A stretch of DNA of 64,000 nucleotides from Methanospirillum stamsii (GCF_046244385.1 NZ_CP176366.1:3596001-3660000); one strand, 5' to 3'; shown: positions 8,361 to 17,633, numbered from the stretch's first letter. Made by a program: numbers and translations. Notes: generated by a model not told the origin, from the sequence alone.

Positions 8361-8919
8361 TTTACGTATTAGTCATTACCTGATAATTTCAGGTTTCATA
8401 CTCATTGCAGGTTTTGGAGCAGGTTTTGCATTATCTACGGCAGATCCTGCCTTTGGTGAGAGTCTCCTAACCATGTTTGAAGAGATGATTGCAGGACAGA
8501 TAATGGATGATGATCCACCAATTCTGGCACTGCTTTTATTCCTGAATAACCTGGAAGCATGTCTTGTCATTTTTATCGGCGGAGCATTCCTTGGAATTCT
8601 TTCCATTATGATCATCGGTTTTAACGGAGTGATTATCGGTGCCGTTCTTGAAATCATGAGAAAAGAATCCAGTGATCTCGTCCTGCTTGCTGCAATAGTT
8701 CCTCATGGAATTTTTGAACTCCCTGCAGTTGTTGCATCAGGAGCCCTTGGACTCATGCTTGGCAGAGCAGTAAAAAATGAATGGACCGGAGGACCGGATG
8801 CTGCGGCAGAAGCATGGAATCTTGGAAAAACCTTTGTCAGGTATATTATTCCGTTTGTTGCCCTTGCCGCAGTTATCGAGGCCTTTATCACACCAGCCGT
8901 CTTACAACTGGTGACATAG
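8353..8919 (+). CDS. SpoIIM / DUF95 family membrane protein
   Basis: About 188 residues from the ATG at 8353 (MSDLRISHYLIISGFILIAG). An upstream in-frame ATG at 8314 lies well inside the DUF63 gene, and 8353 has a purine-rich GGATGGTG in front, so I choose 8353. Membrane segments occur at about 9-28, 55-110 (two, with the conserved LLFLNNLEACLVIFIGGAFLG), 115-140 and 160-185. The pattern N-N-x-x-A...G and IVPHGIFELPAVVASG is the Stage II sporulation protein M family signature. Archaeal members have no sporulation role; function unknown. Confidence 0.85.
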   Translation: MSDLRISHYLIISGFILIAGFGAGFALSTADPAFGESLLTMFEEMIAGQIMDDDPPILALLLFLNNLEACLVIFIGGAFLGILSIMIIGFNGVIIGAVLEIMRKESSDLVLLAAIVPHGIFELPAVVASGALGLMLGRAVKNEWTGGPDAAAEAWNLGKTFVRYIIPFVALAAVIEAFITPAVLQLVT

Positions 8920-8929
8920 GAGCTCATGA

Positions 8930-10366
8930 ATGGAGGAACAGGAAGGAACGCTCCCTCAAAAGGCAGATTTCTCAAGCTGGTACAATGATATACTCTGGCG
9001 TGCGGAGATTATGGATGTCCGATACCCCGTTAAAGGACTATATGTATGGTTTCCGTTCGGATTTGGTATACGAAAAAGAGTATATGGAATACTTCGTGAA
9101 TTACTTGACCGTGACCATGAAGAAACATTGTTCCCGCTTCTGATTCCTGAACCGGAGTTCATGAAAGAGGCAGAACATATCAAGGGTTTCGAAAATGAAG
9201 TGTACTGGGTCACCCATGGCGGCACAACCCCTCTTGATGTAAAGCTCGCCCTTAGGCCGACCAGTGAGACGGCAATCTATCCGATGTATGCACTCTGGGT
9301 AAGGTCTCATGCTGACCTGCCCATAAAAGTCTACCAGATAGTAAACACCTTCAGATATGAAACAAAACACACCCGCCCGCTTATCAGGCTCCGGGAGATA
9401 ACTTCATTTAAGGAAGCACACACGGTTCATGCGACCTGGGATGAGGCTGAAAGCCAGGTGGAAGATGCAATTGCGAGGTATCAGGAATTTTATGACCGGC
9501 TGAATATTCCGGTTCTCATCTCAAAAAGACCTGACTGGGATAAGTTCCCTGGTGCAGACTATACCATCGCTGTGGACACCATCATGCCGGATGGCAGAAC
9601 TCTTCAGATCGGAACGGTTCATCATCTTGGTGATCACTTCTCAAAAACATTCAGTATCCAGTACGAGGATACGAAGGGAGAACAGCAGTACTGTCACCAG
9701 ACCTGTTATGGTATTTCAGAACGATCCATTGCCGCTCTTATCAGTATGCATGGTGATGACCTTGGACTCATGCTCCCGCCTGAAGTAGCTCCGGTGCAGA
9801 TTGTCATCGTCCCGGTCATCATGAAAAAACGTGAGGAAGAGGTCATGCAGGCTGCAACACAGCTTGAGGCGGAATTGCAGAATGCAGGATACCGGGTAAA
9901 GATCGATACCCGTGACCTCAGACCTGGTGCAAAATATTACTACTGGGAGATGAGGGGAGTTCCATTACGTCTTGAAATAGGCCCTCGGGACCTGGATAAT
10001 AGTGTTGTAATGTCAGTCCTTCGTACAGGAGGTAAAGAACCACTTCCAAGAGCAGATATTATTTCAGAAGTGAACCGGAAGATGAAAGAGTATACCAATG
10101 TATTGCTGGAACATGCTCAGGCTCATATCCAAAATCATCTTTTCATGGTTCATGAGGAGTCTGAACTCAGTAATACCGTTTCCAAGGGTGTTGCAGCAGT
10201 TCATTGGTGTGGAAACCGTGAATGTGCTGACAGAATAGAAGAGATATCAGACGCAAGCATTCTTGGAACTGAAGTCAGAACAGACCTTATCGACCAGAAA
10301 CGCGGAAATTGTATCATCTGTGGAAAACCGGACGGAATTGTAACCCTGGTCGGCCGATCCTACTAA
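8930..10366 (+). CDS. proS: Prolyl-tRNA synthetase, archaeal/eukaryotic type
   Basis: Charges tRNA-Pro. 478 residues, the short archaeal/eukaryotic class without the bacterial INS editing domain. Class II core: motif 1 region KGLYVWFPFGFGIRKRVYGI, the LRPTSETAIYPMYALW loop, and motif 2 TFRYETKHTRPLIRLREITSF. Motif 3 falls in YGISERSIAALI. An anticodon-binding domain covers about 285-385. The C-terminal domain carries zinc-ligand cysteines WCGNRECADRIEE and NCIICGKPDG, as in archaeal-type enzymes. It follows spoIIM by 10 bp, so it may be the last gene of the DUF63 operon. Confidence 0.96.
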   Translation: MEEQEGTLPQKADFSSWYNDILWRAEIMDVRYPVKGLYVWFPFGFGIRKRVYGILRELLDRDHEETLFPLLIPEPEFMKEAEHIKGFENEVYWVTHGGTTPLDVKLALRPTSETAIYPMYALWVRSHADLPIKVYQIVNTFRYETKHTRPLIRLREITSFKEAHTVHATWDEAESQVEDAIARYQEFYDRLNIPVLISKRPDWDKFPGADYTIAVDTIMPDGRTLQIGTVHHLGDHFSKTFSIQYEDTKGEQQYCHQTCYGISERSIAALISMHGDDLGLMLPPEVAPVQIVIVPVIMKKREEEVMQAATQLEAELQNAGYRVKIDTRDLRPGAKYYYWEMRGVPLRLEIGPRDLDNSVVMSVLRTGGKEPLPRADIISEVNRKMKEYTNVLLEHAQAHIQNHLFMVHEESELSNTVSKGVAAVHWCGNRECADRIEEISDASILGTEVRTDLIDQKRGNCIICGKPDGIVTLVGRSY

Positions 10367-10411
10367 TTTTTTTCGATAGTTGTTTATTAGAATCATACAC
10401 AATTCGGTGGT

Positions 10412-11185
10412 ATGAATATGCAATTCCCCTCAGCGCTCTCAATTGCCGGATCTGATCCATCCGGAGGGGCAGGTATCCAGATAGACCTGAAAACTTTTGT
10501 GCATACAAAAGTCTGGGGAATGGCTGTAATCACAGCACTTACTGCACAGAATTCTTCAAGGGTTACTGGTTCCTGGCCGGTGGAACCTGATATTGTTCAA
10601 AAACAATTGTCAACTGTTCTCGAAGATATGACTCCAGGAGCGGTTAAAACCGGGATGCTTGCAAATGCACAGATTATCCGGGCAGTATCCCGAACACTTC
10701 CCCAGGATATCCCGCTCGTTATCGACCCGGTGATCACCTCTACATCCGGATACCGGCTGCTTGATGAAGATGCAGTTCAGGTGATGTGCGAAACTCTGAT
10801 ACCTTTCTCACATATCATCACCCCGAATATTCCGGAAGCGGAAATTCTTGCGAATATGAGCATCACCACTGAAGATGAGATGATCGAAGCAGGGAGAAGA
10901 ATCATCGATATCGGGGCATCCCGGGTTATTGTCAAAGGCGGGCATGGAACCGGAATCCATGCAACGGACCTTCTGATTTCCAAACACGAAATAATCAGGC
11001 TCACAAGTAAACGTCAACCATATGATGTACATGGTTCCGGATGCTCATTTTCTGCTGCAATAACCGGTTATATCGCTGGGGGATGCAATACCATTGAGTC
11101 TTGTGAAAAAGCAAAGGAATTAATCAGTAATGGAATTTCGAGGGCTATTTTTGGAAAAAGTGGACGCAGAATAATAAATCCATAG
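10412..11185 (+). CDS. thiD: ThiD-type hydroxymethylpyrimidine (phosphate) kinase
   Basis: Phosphorylates hydroxymethylpyrimidine and its monophosphate for thiamin biosynthesis. 257 residues, a ribokinase-fold enzyme. The N-terminus LSIAGSDPSGGAGIQIDLKTF is the ThiD signature, followed by AVKTGMLANAQI, VIDPVITSTSG, TPNIPEAEIL and VVKGGHGTG equivalents. The anion hole/catalytic cysteine motif is HGSGCSFSAAITGYIAGG. It lacks the ThiE or ThiN fusion seen in some archaea. A thiC-like gene lies 11 kb away. Start ATG at 10412; a second ATG two codons on is also possible. Confidence 0.92.
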   Translation: MNMQFPSALSIAGSDPSGGAGIQIDLKTFVHTKVWGMAVITALTAQNSSRVTGSWPVEPDIVQKQLSTVLEDMTPGAVKTGMLANAQIIRAVSRTLPQDIPLVIDPVITSTSGYRLLDEDAVQVMCETLIPFSHIITPNIPEAEILANMSITTEDEMIEAGRRIIDIGASRVIVKGGHGTGIHATDLLISKHEIIRLTSKRQPYDVHGSGCSFSAAITGYIAGGCNTIESCEKAKELISNGISRAIFGKSGRRIINP

Positions 11186-11198
11186 ATAAAAAGCCGAT

Positions 11199-11216
11199 AA
11201 GACATTATATATAATC
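11199..11216 (+). promoter_or_regulatory. TATA box upstream of the 5TM/SpoIIE phosphatase gene
   Basis: An AT-rich ATTATATATAATC lies about 100 bp before the ATG at 11311. It has the look of an archaeal TATA box and would leave a leader of about 75-80 nt. Prediction from sequence only. Confidence 0.4.
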
Positions 11217-11310
11217 AGGAAAATCTCTGAACAGGCAATACCAAACGGGACATAAAAAAGAGGATACCAGAGGACTGAGCCATCAGCAGAAAAAAAACAA
11301 AAGGAAATAA

Positions 11311-12690
11311 ATGGAAACCAATATTTTTGAAAGCCTGAAATTGCTTTTCCAGATGATGGCAGTCATCTTTTTATTTGCATATCTTTTTACCAGAAGCCGG
11401 TTTTTTAAAGAGGCCATAAGTGGAGAGATCTCTAAGCAATCAAAAGCCATCCTTATACTTTTTTTCGGATTGGTAAGCATTTATGGCACACTGGGAAATA
11501 TTCAGGTCCAGGGTGCGGTATTAAATGTCAGAGACCTCGGCCCCCTTATCGGAGGACTAACCTGTGGTCCGGTTGTCGGAATTGGTGCAGGAATTATCGG
11601 AGGATTGCTCAGATATACTCAGGGTGGGCCATACATGTATGTCTGTCTCTGCGGGTCCATCATTGCCGGGATACTTGGGGGAATCCTGTATCTGGCCAAT
11701 AAAAAACAGCTTGTCTCTACTCCGATTGCAGTTACCTATGCGGTACTTGTTGAATCCCTCCATTCATTGATTGCTTTGATCTTCGCAACCCCCCCGGATC
11801 AGGCAATGACGATAATTACTCTGATTATAATCCCGATGATCATTATTAATGCAATCGGAATGGGCATCTTCTCGATGATGATGCATAATCTGCTTGGTGA
11901 GTGGAAGACCAGAAAAGAAAAGATTTTGCTTGAAACTGAAATTGCAAAAAAAGATGCTGAGATGCAGATTGCTGCAAAAATCCAGCAAAGTTTCCTGCCG
12001 GACGTTCTGCCGGAAATGTCCGGGTTTAAAATGGCAGCAAAATCCTGTCCTGCAAAAGAAGTCGGCGGGGACTTTTTTGATGTGATTCCTTTTCAGGTAA
12101 TACCGCTATCACAATCCTCACTTGGCATAATGATTGCGGATGTATCAGGAAAAGGGATTCCGGCAGCGTTATTTATGGCCCTTTCACGAATTGTTGTCAG
12201 GGTTGTTGCAGGCTGGTTTGGTGAACCTGCACAGACAATCAGCTATGCAAATACCATCATTGAGGGAAATTCAAAGACCGGCATTTTTGTAACACTTTTT
12301 TATGGAATTATTGACAAGGAAACGAAAGTTTTTCGATATGTGAATGCCGGACATAATCCACCGATAGTATATCGATCTATTACAAAGGAGTTTTTCACCC
12401 TGCCACTTACTGGCATGGCAGTCGGAGTGATGTCTGATGCATCATATGAACAGGATAAGATAACTCTCCAGTCAGGGGATATCATCATTCTTTACACTGA
12501 TGGAGTAACAGAGGCCATCAATGAAACAGATGAGATGTACGATGAAAGACGACTAAAAGAGTATATTCAAAGCCATGCAGAGATGGAACCCCGGATGCTT
12601 GTTGAAACGATAATCAACGAAGTAAATACTTTTGCAGGAGAACAACCCCAGTTTGATGACATCACATTGATAGCAATAAAAGTGGAATAA
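11311..12690 (+). CDS. Membrane PP2C phosphatase: 5TM-LYT sensor + SpoIIE domain
   Basis: 459 residues. The first 195 form a 5TM-5TMR_LYT sensor (LytS/YhcK type): a first hydrophobic helix, then GAVLNVRDLGPLIGGLTCGPVVGIGAG, GSIIAGILGGILYL and further helices. A short helical linker (LLETEIAKKDAEMQIAAKIQQSFLP, residues about 208-232) leads to a SpoIIE-type PP2C phosphatase. The metal residues are all present in GGDFFDV, IADVSGKGIPAALFMAL, LYTDGVTEAIN and FDDITLIAIKV. In bacteria such proteins dephosphorylate STAS antagonists. A STAS gene lies at 21042-21449, not adjacent, so partnership is only inferred. Confidence 0.9.
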   Translation: METNIFESLKLLFQMMAVIFLFAYLFTRSRFFKEAISGEISKQSKAILILFFGLVSIYGTLGNIQVQGAVLNVRDLGPLIGGLTCGPVVGIGAGIIGGLLRYTQGGPYMYVCLCGSIIAGILGGILYLANKKQLVSTPIAVTYAVLVESLHSLIALIFATPPDQAMTIITLIIIPMIIINAIGMGIFSMMMHNLLGEWKTRKEKILLETEIAKKDAEMQIAAKIQQSFLPDVLPEMSGFKMAAKSCPAKEVGGDFFDVIPFQVIPLSQSSLGIMIADVSGKGIPAALFMALSRIVVRVVAGWFGEPAQTISYANTIIEGNSKTGIFVTLFYGIIDKETKVFRYVNAGHNPPIVYRSITKEFFTLPLTGMAVGVMSDASYEQDKITLQSGDIIILYTDGVTEAINETDEMYDERRLKEYIQSHAEMEPRMLVETIINEVNTFAGEQPQFDDITLIAIKVE

Positions 12691-12733
12691 TCCTTTTCTT
12701 TCCATTTTTTATTTTCTTTTTCACCCGGGATGA

Positions 12734-12759
12734 GATTTTATATAGGTAGTAGACCTATA
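12734..12759 (+). promoter_or_regulatory. ppdK promoter with palindromic operator over the TATA box
   Basis: A TTTTATATA box (12737-12745) overlaps a perfect inverted repeat: TATAGGT (12741-12747), 5-nt spacer, ACCTATA (12753-12759). It lies about 85-100 bp before the ppdK ATG. A dyad on the TATA box is the layout expected for a repressor that blocks TBP/TFB binding. The regulator is unknown. Confidence 0.6.
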
Positions 12760-12842
12760 CACGACATACTTATTACCTGAAATGAGTCCTTTCGTTATTA
12801 GCATGAGTGATGATCCAAACAGGGTCTAAATCAGAGGTTACT

Positions 12843-15593
12843 ATGAAAGAAACTTGGGTTTACTCGTTTGCCGAAGGAGATGGGAAAAATAAAAAATTGC
12901 TTGGTGGAAAGGGAGCCAACCTGTGTGAACTCACGCAAACAGGAATCCGTGTCCCTCCCGGATTTGTAATAACCACTAAAGCCTGTCTTGCATTTCTGAA
13001 TAATCCTGAACGAAAAATTCCACAAGGAATGATGGAACAGGTATCAAAGCATCTCAAAAAGATAGAAGGGCTGACGAATAAATCATTCGGGGGAGAAAAA
13101 AAGCCATTACTTCTCTCGGTCAGGTCCGGTTCCGCCATGTCAATGCCTGGAATGATGGACACTATTTTAAATCTCGGATTAAACCCGGACACTCTGAAAG
13201 GACTGATTGCTGATACAGGAAATGAACGGTTTTGTTATGATGCCTACAGGCGGTTTATCCAGCTATTCGGGAAAGTGGCACTTGGAATTCCGGATGAATT
13301 ATTTGATGAGGAGTTTGAAAAAATAAAATCAAAAGCCCATGCTCATCTTGATGTAGACCTTTCCCGTGATGATCTGGCGGAAATATGTACTGTTTTTTTG
13401 CAGGTTGTAGAGCGTTATACCGGAAAACCATTTCCTCATGATCCCTTTGAACAACTGGAAATTGCCATAAAAGCAGTGTTTAGTTCATGGATGGGAAAAC
13501 GTGCGGTAGATTACCGGAGAGAATTTAAAATAACGTCGGAAATGGCAAACGGGACTGCAGTCAATATCGTTGCCATGGTCTTTGGCAACATGAGTAATAA
13601 TTCTGCAACGGGAGTTGGATTTACCCGTGATCCGGGGACAGGGGAGAATGTCATCTTTGGAGAATACCTGGTAAATGCACAGGGTGAAGATGTCGTTGCA
13701 GGTATCAGGACACCTAAACCACTCGCTGCCATGGCAGATGAGATGCCAGGGCTTTTTAAGGAACTGATGGAACTCAGGAATAATCTTGAATCTCACTTTA
13801 AAGAGGTTCAGGATTTTGAATTTACCATCGAAGAAGGGATTCTCTACTGTCTTCAGACCAGGAATGGGAAGATGAATGCAACCGCCATGGTCCGGACATC
13901 AGTAGAGATGAAAAAGGAGGGACTCATTGACACTAAACAGGCTCTTCTTCGGATTAAACCAGAGATGCTTGAACAACTGCTCTTTCCAAGGCTTGATCCG
14001 GATGCTGATGCAACCCCTGTTGCAAAAGGACTTCCTGCATCTCCGGGTGGTGCCTCGGGTATTGCGGTGTTTGATGCAGACCGGGCAGAAAAATTAGGAC
14101 ATGAGGGAGTAAAAGTAATTCTTGTCAGGGAAGAGACAAAACCCGAGGATATTCATGGGTTTTTTGCTGCCCAGGGCATATTAACAAGCAGGGGAGGAAA
14201 AACATCCCATGCAGCTGTTGTCGCCAGAGGAATGGGTAAGCCCTGTGTAGCCGGTGCAGAAGGAATTACCGTAGACGTTCGTCTCCGACAGGCAGTAATT
14301 GGTGATACCCTGATTTCTGAAGGAGATACCATTACCATCGATGGTTCCACCGGGGGGGTTTATCTTGGCGAATTACCTCTTATAGAAGCAGAATTTACTC
14401 CAGAACTTGAAAAACTGCTCTCATGGGCGGATGAAAAAGCAAGACTGAAAGTAATGGCAAATGCAGATACCCCGGGAGATGCAAAACGGGCATTAAAATT
14501 CGGTGCTATGGGAATTGGCCTGTGCAGAACCGAACGGATGTTTAATGAACCAAGCAGACTTCCGATTGTCATCGAAATGATAATTGCCGATACAAAAGAA
14601 GACAGACAGAAAGCACTTGATAAACTGCTGCCAATCCAGCGTGAAGATTTTAAAAATATTTTCATTGAAATGGCACCAAGGCCTGTTACAATCCGATTAT
14701 TAGATCCTCCGATTCATGAATTCCTTCCACAGGAACAACAATTAATTGAAGAACTGGAACTTCTTCGAAACCTTCGAAAAAATCTGCGAGGAATGCGAAA
14801 GTTATCAGAAGCGGTAACTTTTATGTACCAGAATGAACCGGAAAAACCTATCGTGCAACTTTCTGCCGATCCTGAATTATTGGATGCAGTAATTCTGAAA
14901 AAAGACATGATACTCAGTAAAGTCCGGTCACTCCATGAGATTAATCCAATGCTCGGCCATAGAGGAGTCAGGCTTGGACTTACATTTCCAGAAATTTATG
15001 CAATGCAGATACGGGCAATTTTAGAAGCTGCCGCTGAATGCAAAAAATCCGGTGTTACAGTTCATCCGGAGATCATGATCCCACAGGTATGTACGGCCCA
15101 GGAATTAAAACGGGTGAAAGAGTGGGTAATTCAGATTCACGCAGAAGTTGAAGATAGATTCGGTTTATCCATTCAGTGTGCATTTGGATCAATGCTTGAG
15201 GTTGTCCGGGCATGCATGAGGGCAGAAAATCTTGCAGAAGAGGCGGAGTTTTTCTCGTTCGGAACAAATGATCTCACCCAGGCAACATTTTCATTCTCGC
15301 GGGAAGATGCAGAGAATAAATTTCTTCCCATGTATAACATGAGCCATATTCTGCAGGATAATCCGTTTGAAGTGCTTGATGTGAAGGGGGTTGGAAAATT
15401 AATGGAACTTGCCGTCAGATGGGGCAGACAGACAAGGCCGGATATCAAAGTGGGCATCTGTGGAGAACACGGAGGGCATCCTGCATCTATTGAATTCTGT
15501 CATAAAATCGGGCTTACATATGTTTCTTGTTCCGGCCCGAGAGTGCCGATTGCACGGCTTGCAGCAGCCCATGCAGCAATTAATCAGCCTTAA
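12843..15593 (+). CDS. ppdK: Pyruvate, phosphate dikinase
   Basis: Interconverts pyruvate + ATP + Pi with phosphoenolpyruvate + AMP + PPi; in methanogens it can feed gluconeogenesis or help glycogen use. 916 residues from the ATG at 12843 (MKETWVYSFAEGDGKNKKLLGGKGANL). A GAGG lies upstream, and this start fits the family better than the ATG at 12807. The ATP-grasp domain includes SVRSGSAMSMPGMMDTILNLGLN. The phosphohistidine domain has LTSRGGKTSHAAVVARGMGKP. The TIM-barrel PEP domain includes GIGLCRTERMF, GHRGVRLG and EFFSFGTNDLTQ ... GICGEHGGHP. All catalytic blocks are intact. Confidence 0.97.
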   Translation: MKETWVYSFAEGDGKNKKLLGGKGANLCELTQTGIRVPPGFVITTKACLAFLNNPERKIPQGMMEQVSKHLKKIEGLTNKSFGGEKKPLLLSVRSGSAMSMPGMMDTILNLGLNPDTLKGLIADTGNERFCYDAYRRFIQLFGKVALGIPDELFDEEFEKIKSKAHAHLDVDLSRDDLAEICTVFLQVVERYTGKPFPHDPFEQLEIAIKAVFSSWMGKRAVDYRREFKITSEMANGTAVNIVAMVFGNMSNNSATGVGFTRDPGTGENVIFGEYLVNAQGEDVVAGIRTPKPLAAMADEMPGLFKELMELRNNLESHFKEVQDFEFTIEEGILYCLQTRNGKMNATAMVRTSVEMKKEGLIDTKQALLRIKPEMLEQLLFPRLDPDADATPVAKGLPASPGGASGIAVFDADRAEKLGHEGVKVILVREETKPEDIHGFFAAQGILTSRGGKTSHAAVVARGMGKPCVAGAEGITVDVRLRQAVIGDTLISEGDTITIDGSTGGVYLGELPLIEAEFTPELEKLLSWADEKARLKVMANADTPGDAKRALKFGAMGIGLCRTERMFNEPSRLPIVIEMIIADTKEDRQKALDKLLPIQREDFKNIFIEMAPRPVTIRLLDPPIHEFLPQEQQLIEELELLRNLRKNLRGMRKLSEAVTFMYQNEPEKPIVQLSADPELLDAVILKKDMILSKVRSLHEINPMLGHRGVRLGLTFPEIYAMQIRAILEAAAECKKSGVTVHPEIMIPQVCTAQELKRVKEWVIQIHAEVEDRFGLSIQCAFGSMLEVVRACMRAENLAEEAEFFSFGTNDLTQATFSFSREDAENKFLPMYNMSHILQDNPFEVLDVKGVGKLMELAVRWGRQTRPDIKVGICGEHGGHPASIEFCHKIGLTYVSCSGPRVPIARLAAAHAAINQP

Positions 15594-15614
15594 AAATGGG
15601 TTTAAGATATCCGT

Positions 15615-16061
15615 TTAATATCCTTTTTTATTTGGAACCTTGATAATGTCTGCTGCACTCCCCAGATCGTTTTTTATCTGAATAAACAGGTTTGTTGCAG
15701 GAGCAGTGCTCTCAACCTTCTGAAGGGTGGCATCATATTTTGGTTCAAGAGTAGATACCGCCTCTATTGAAGCATCCATGGCTCTGACAAAAAATTCTTT
15801 GGATTTTTTTGAATTGTCAGATAAAGTCATCTGGTTTACAGAATCTCTGGTCTGTGTTGCAAATTCCTTTATACCGGACATTTCATCCCCGCTCATTCCG
15901 GCATAAGGCTTGATAATGTGCTCATTAATTGGATCAAACTGTGTTAATGCCTCAGTTACCAGTGCTTTGTATTCTTCATCCTGATTTGTTGAGGTACATC
16001 CGGAACAAATTACAAGCCCAATGAAAATAAAAGTTGTAAATAGGTATTTGATGGTACTCAT
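15615..16061 (-). CDS. Predicted lipoprotein, unknown function
   Basis: 148 residues with a signal peptide MSTIKYLFTTFIFIGLVICSGC and a lipobox-like VICSGC, so Cys22 is the likely lipid-attached residue. The mature part is helical and polar (TEALTQFDPINEHIIKPYAGMSGDEMSGIKEF), resembling four-helix extracytoplasmic proteins; no family recognised. It is convergent with ppdK (22 bp between stops) and its 5' side faces the insertion sequence. A TATA-like CATATTTATGTAG lies about 30-40 bp upstream. Short leader carries TAACAGATACTA, also seen before the STAS gene. Confidence 0.65.
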   Translation of the reverse strand: MSTIKYLFTTFIFIGLVICSGCTSTNQDEEYKALVTEALTQFDPINEHIIKPYAGMSGDEMSGIKEFATQTRDSVNQMTLSDNSKKSKEFFVRAMDASIEAVSTLEPKYDATLQKVESTAPATNLFIQIKNDLGSAADIIKVPNKKGY

Positions 16062-16232
16062 AATTATGTTAGTATCTGTTAATCTACATAAATATGTTTT
16101 TTTCAGACAGGATTCATTCTATAATAATCTGTATTTATTCGAGGAGGATTTTTTTAAAATGCAATTTAAACTCAAAAAAATAATCCGGCAAATAATAACG
16201 TTGAAATACCAATAAAATTCATTAGGTGATTG

Positions 16233-16257
16233 GGCTCTGTCTGAATTTCTAGTGATA
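16233..16257 (+). repeat. Left terminal inverted repeat of the IS
   Basis: Left end of the element. GGCTCTGTC is identical to the right end read on the opposite strand; 20 of 25 bases match overall. Confidence 0.85.
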
Positions 16258-16324
16258 TGAAAAATTTTTCAATGAGAATTACATTTAGAGAGATTTAATA
16301 GCATATAAAATAATATATATTATA

Positions 16325-16789
16325 ATGGACGTTGTTACAACTTTAAATTCATATCATACGGTTCAAACTCTGAACCCGGTATTCATCCAATTCTCTAACC
16401 AATATATATTTGAAAATGGAGTTTTTTATTCAAAGAATCCTCCCTGTTGTCCATCTTGCGGTAAAAAAATGGTACATAATGGATATAACACTTTAACCAA
16501 GAAAAATGTCGCAACATTAAAAATTGGGAAATATCGTTGTCAGCATTGCAAAATTAATGTTCAAGAATCCCGTGAATTTTTTGAAATACTTCTCAAATTT
16601 CTTCATGACACTATTTTACCAATGATCCTGAAAATGCGATGGAATAAAATGTCTTACAGAGGAATCGAAGAAGTTCTTGAGCATATCCTCCCAATAGGTA
16701 AAGACGCAATATATACATTGGTTCAGGAAATGATACCAGCCACAGAATCCCCTGAAGTAAAAAAAAATCTACCAAATCCTTGGGTATGA
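16325..16789 (+). CDS. IS transposase, N-terminal part (zinc finger), frameshifted
   Basis: 154 residues. A zinc-ribbon (PCCPSCGKKMVHNGYN ... YRCQHCK, residues about 38-79) precedes a helix-turn-helix-like segment (MRWNKMSYRGIEEVLEHILPIGKDAIYTLV). The frame ends 30 bp after a run of nine A residues at 16759-16767. Skipping one base there joins it to the following frame as ...EVKKIYQILGYDEQFIHIGG, which reads smoothly. So this is the first half of one transposase, made by slippage or broken by an indel. See the next entry. Confidence 0.8.
   Translation: MDVVTTLNSYHTVQTLNPVFIQFSNQYIFENGVFYSKNPPCCPSCGKKMVHNGYNTLTKKNVATLKIGKYRCQHCKINVQESREFFEILLKFLHDTILPMILKMRWNKMSYRGIEEVLEHILPIGKDAIYTLVQEMIPATESPEVKKNLPNPWV
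16759..16767 (+). other. A9 run: candidate frameshift site in the transposase
   Basis: Nine consecutive A residues where the reading frame must move by +1 (or one A be omitted) to fuse the two transposase halves. The second frame is open from just after a TAA at 16758, so only this narrow window allows the fusion. Such runs favour transcriptional slippage. A simple one-base mutation would look the same. Confidence 0.6.
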
Positions 16790-17633
16790 TGAACAATTCA
16801 TTCACATTGGAGGAATTCGGAAATACCGATTATTGATTTTTGACATCGAGTCGGGAACACCAATTATTGATGTAGTGGTGAATGATAAAAAATCTGAAAC
16901 CATTAAGAATGTATTTTTAGAATCAAAAATTGATTTGACAATTCCCACTGTTATTGTGACAGATTTAGATAGGGCATACCCTCAGATTATGGATGAACTG
17001 TTTGGTGATAATCTTCTCCATCAACCTTGTTTATTTCATTTACAAAAACTCATTCTGAAATCCTATTCTAAAAATTGCTCAATATTTGAGGAATTTTTAA
17101 AATATCGTTTGCTCAATATCTTCTATGACCATAGCTATGAAATTGAATGGCTGACGCAGAGGATCGAAGAAGAGGAAAAAATCCAGAGTAATTGCTCTAA
17201 AAAAGAATATCGTGAGTGGTTGAAGACTAAAAAAGAAGAATTTCATCAATTTTGTAAAAAACTCAAATCAACCAAAACTCAACAAATAACCCGTAAATAT
17301 GAAGAAATCGTGGATAATATGTTAGATCTCCTCAGTATTATCGAAGAATTCCCTCTGGAGGTACAAAAAAGGTTGAAAATGATCGACAAAATTTTTCTTA
17401 AACTCACAAATTTTTGTGATTCTGAAATTATACCAAAAACTAACAATATTGTTGAGAATTATTTCTTTCGAACACTCAACATGGATTGGAAAAAAAGGAT
17501 GAAGACCGATGTCGGTTTTTTAAATCATCTCAAACTTCAATCAATTAGAATATCTGGTACCTTAAACGAAGTGAAAATGACAATTATTGATGTTTTTTGT
17601 GCAATTCGATTATTTTGCAATTATTATGGCTAA
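16761..17633 (+). CDS. IS transposase, C-terminal catalytic part (second half after frameshift)
   Basis: Read from the A-run this half gives about 290 residues; the first start-type codon alone would be the TTG at 16833, which would cut into the catalytic core. Candidate DDE residues are all present: IFDIESG, VIVTDLDRAYPQIMD, and NNIVENYFF. HQPCLFHLQKLIL is the conserved region common to IS256/MULE-like enzymes. A basic, Lys/Glu-rich insertion sits between the second D and the E. Stop TAA at 17631. No RBS-like signal suits an independent start, which supports fusion with the upstream half. Confidence 0.75.
   Translation, partial: KKIYQILGYDEQFIHIGGIRKYRLLIFDIESGTPIIDVVVNDKKSETIKNVFLESKIDLTIPTVIVTDLDRAYPQIMDELFGDNLLHQPCLFHLQKLILKSYSKNCSIFEEFLKYRLLNIFYDHSYEIEWLTQRIEEEEKIQSNCSKKEYREWLKTKKEEFHQFCKKLKSTKTQQITRKYEEIVDNMLDLLSIIEEFPLEVQKRLKMIDKIFLKLTNFCDSEIIPKTNNIVENYFFRTLNMDWKKRMKTDVGFLNHLKLQSIRISGTLNEVKMTIIDVFCAIRLFCNYYG

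Noticed and set aside
8781..9143. 120-codon frame spanning spoIIM and proS
   Set aside because: It crosses the junction of two good genes in a different frame; no motif, no independent signal.
12807..12842. 12-codon extension of ppdK from ATG 12807
   Set aside because: The ATG at 12843 starts the conserved MKETWVYSF and has an RBS-like GAGG.
16833..17633. Second IS frame as a separate gene starting at TTG 16833
   Set aside because: That start cuts into the transposase core. Sequence just upstream (from 16761) reads on in frame and completes the protein, so it is part of one transposase.
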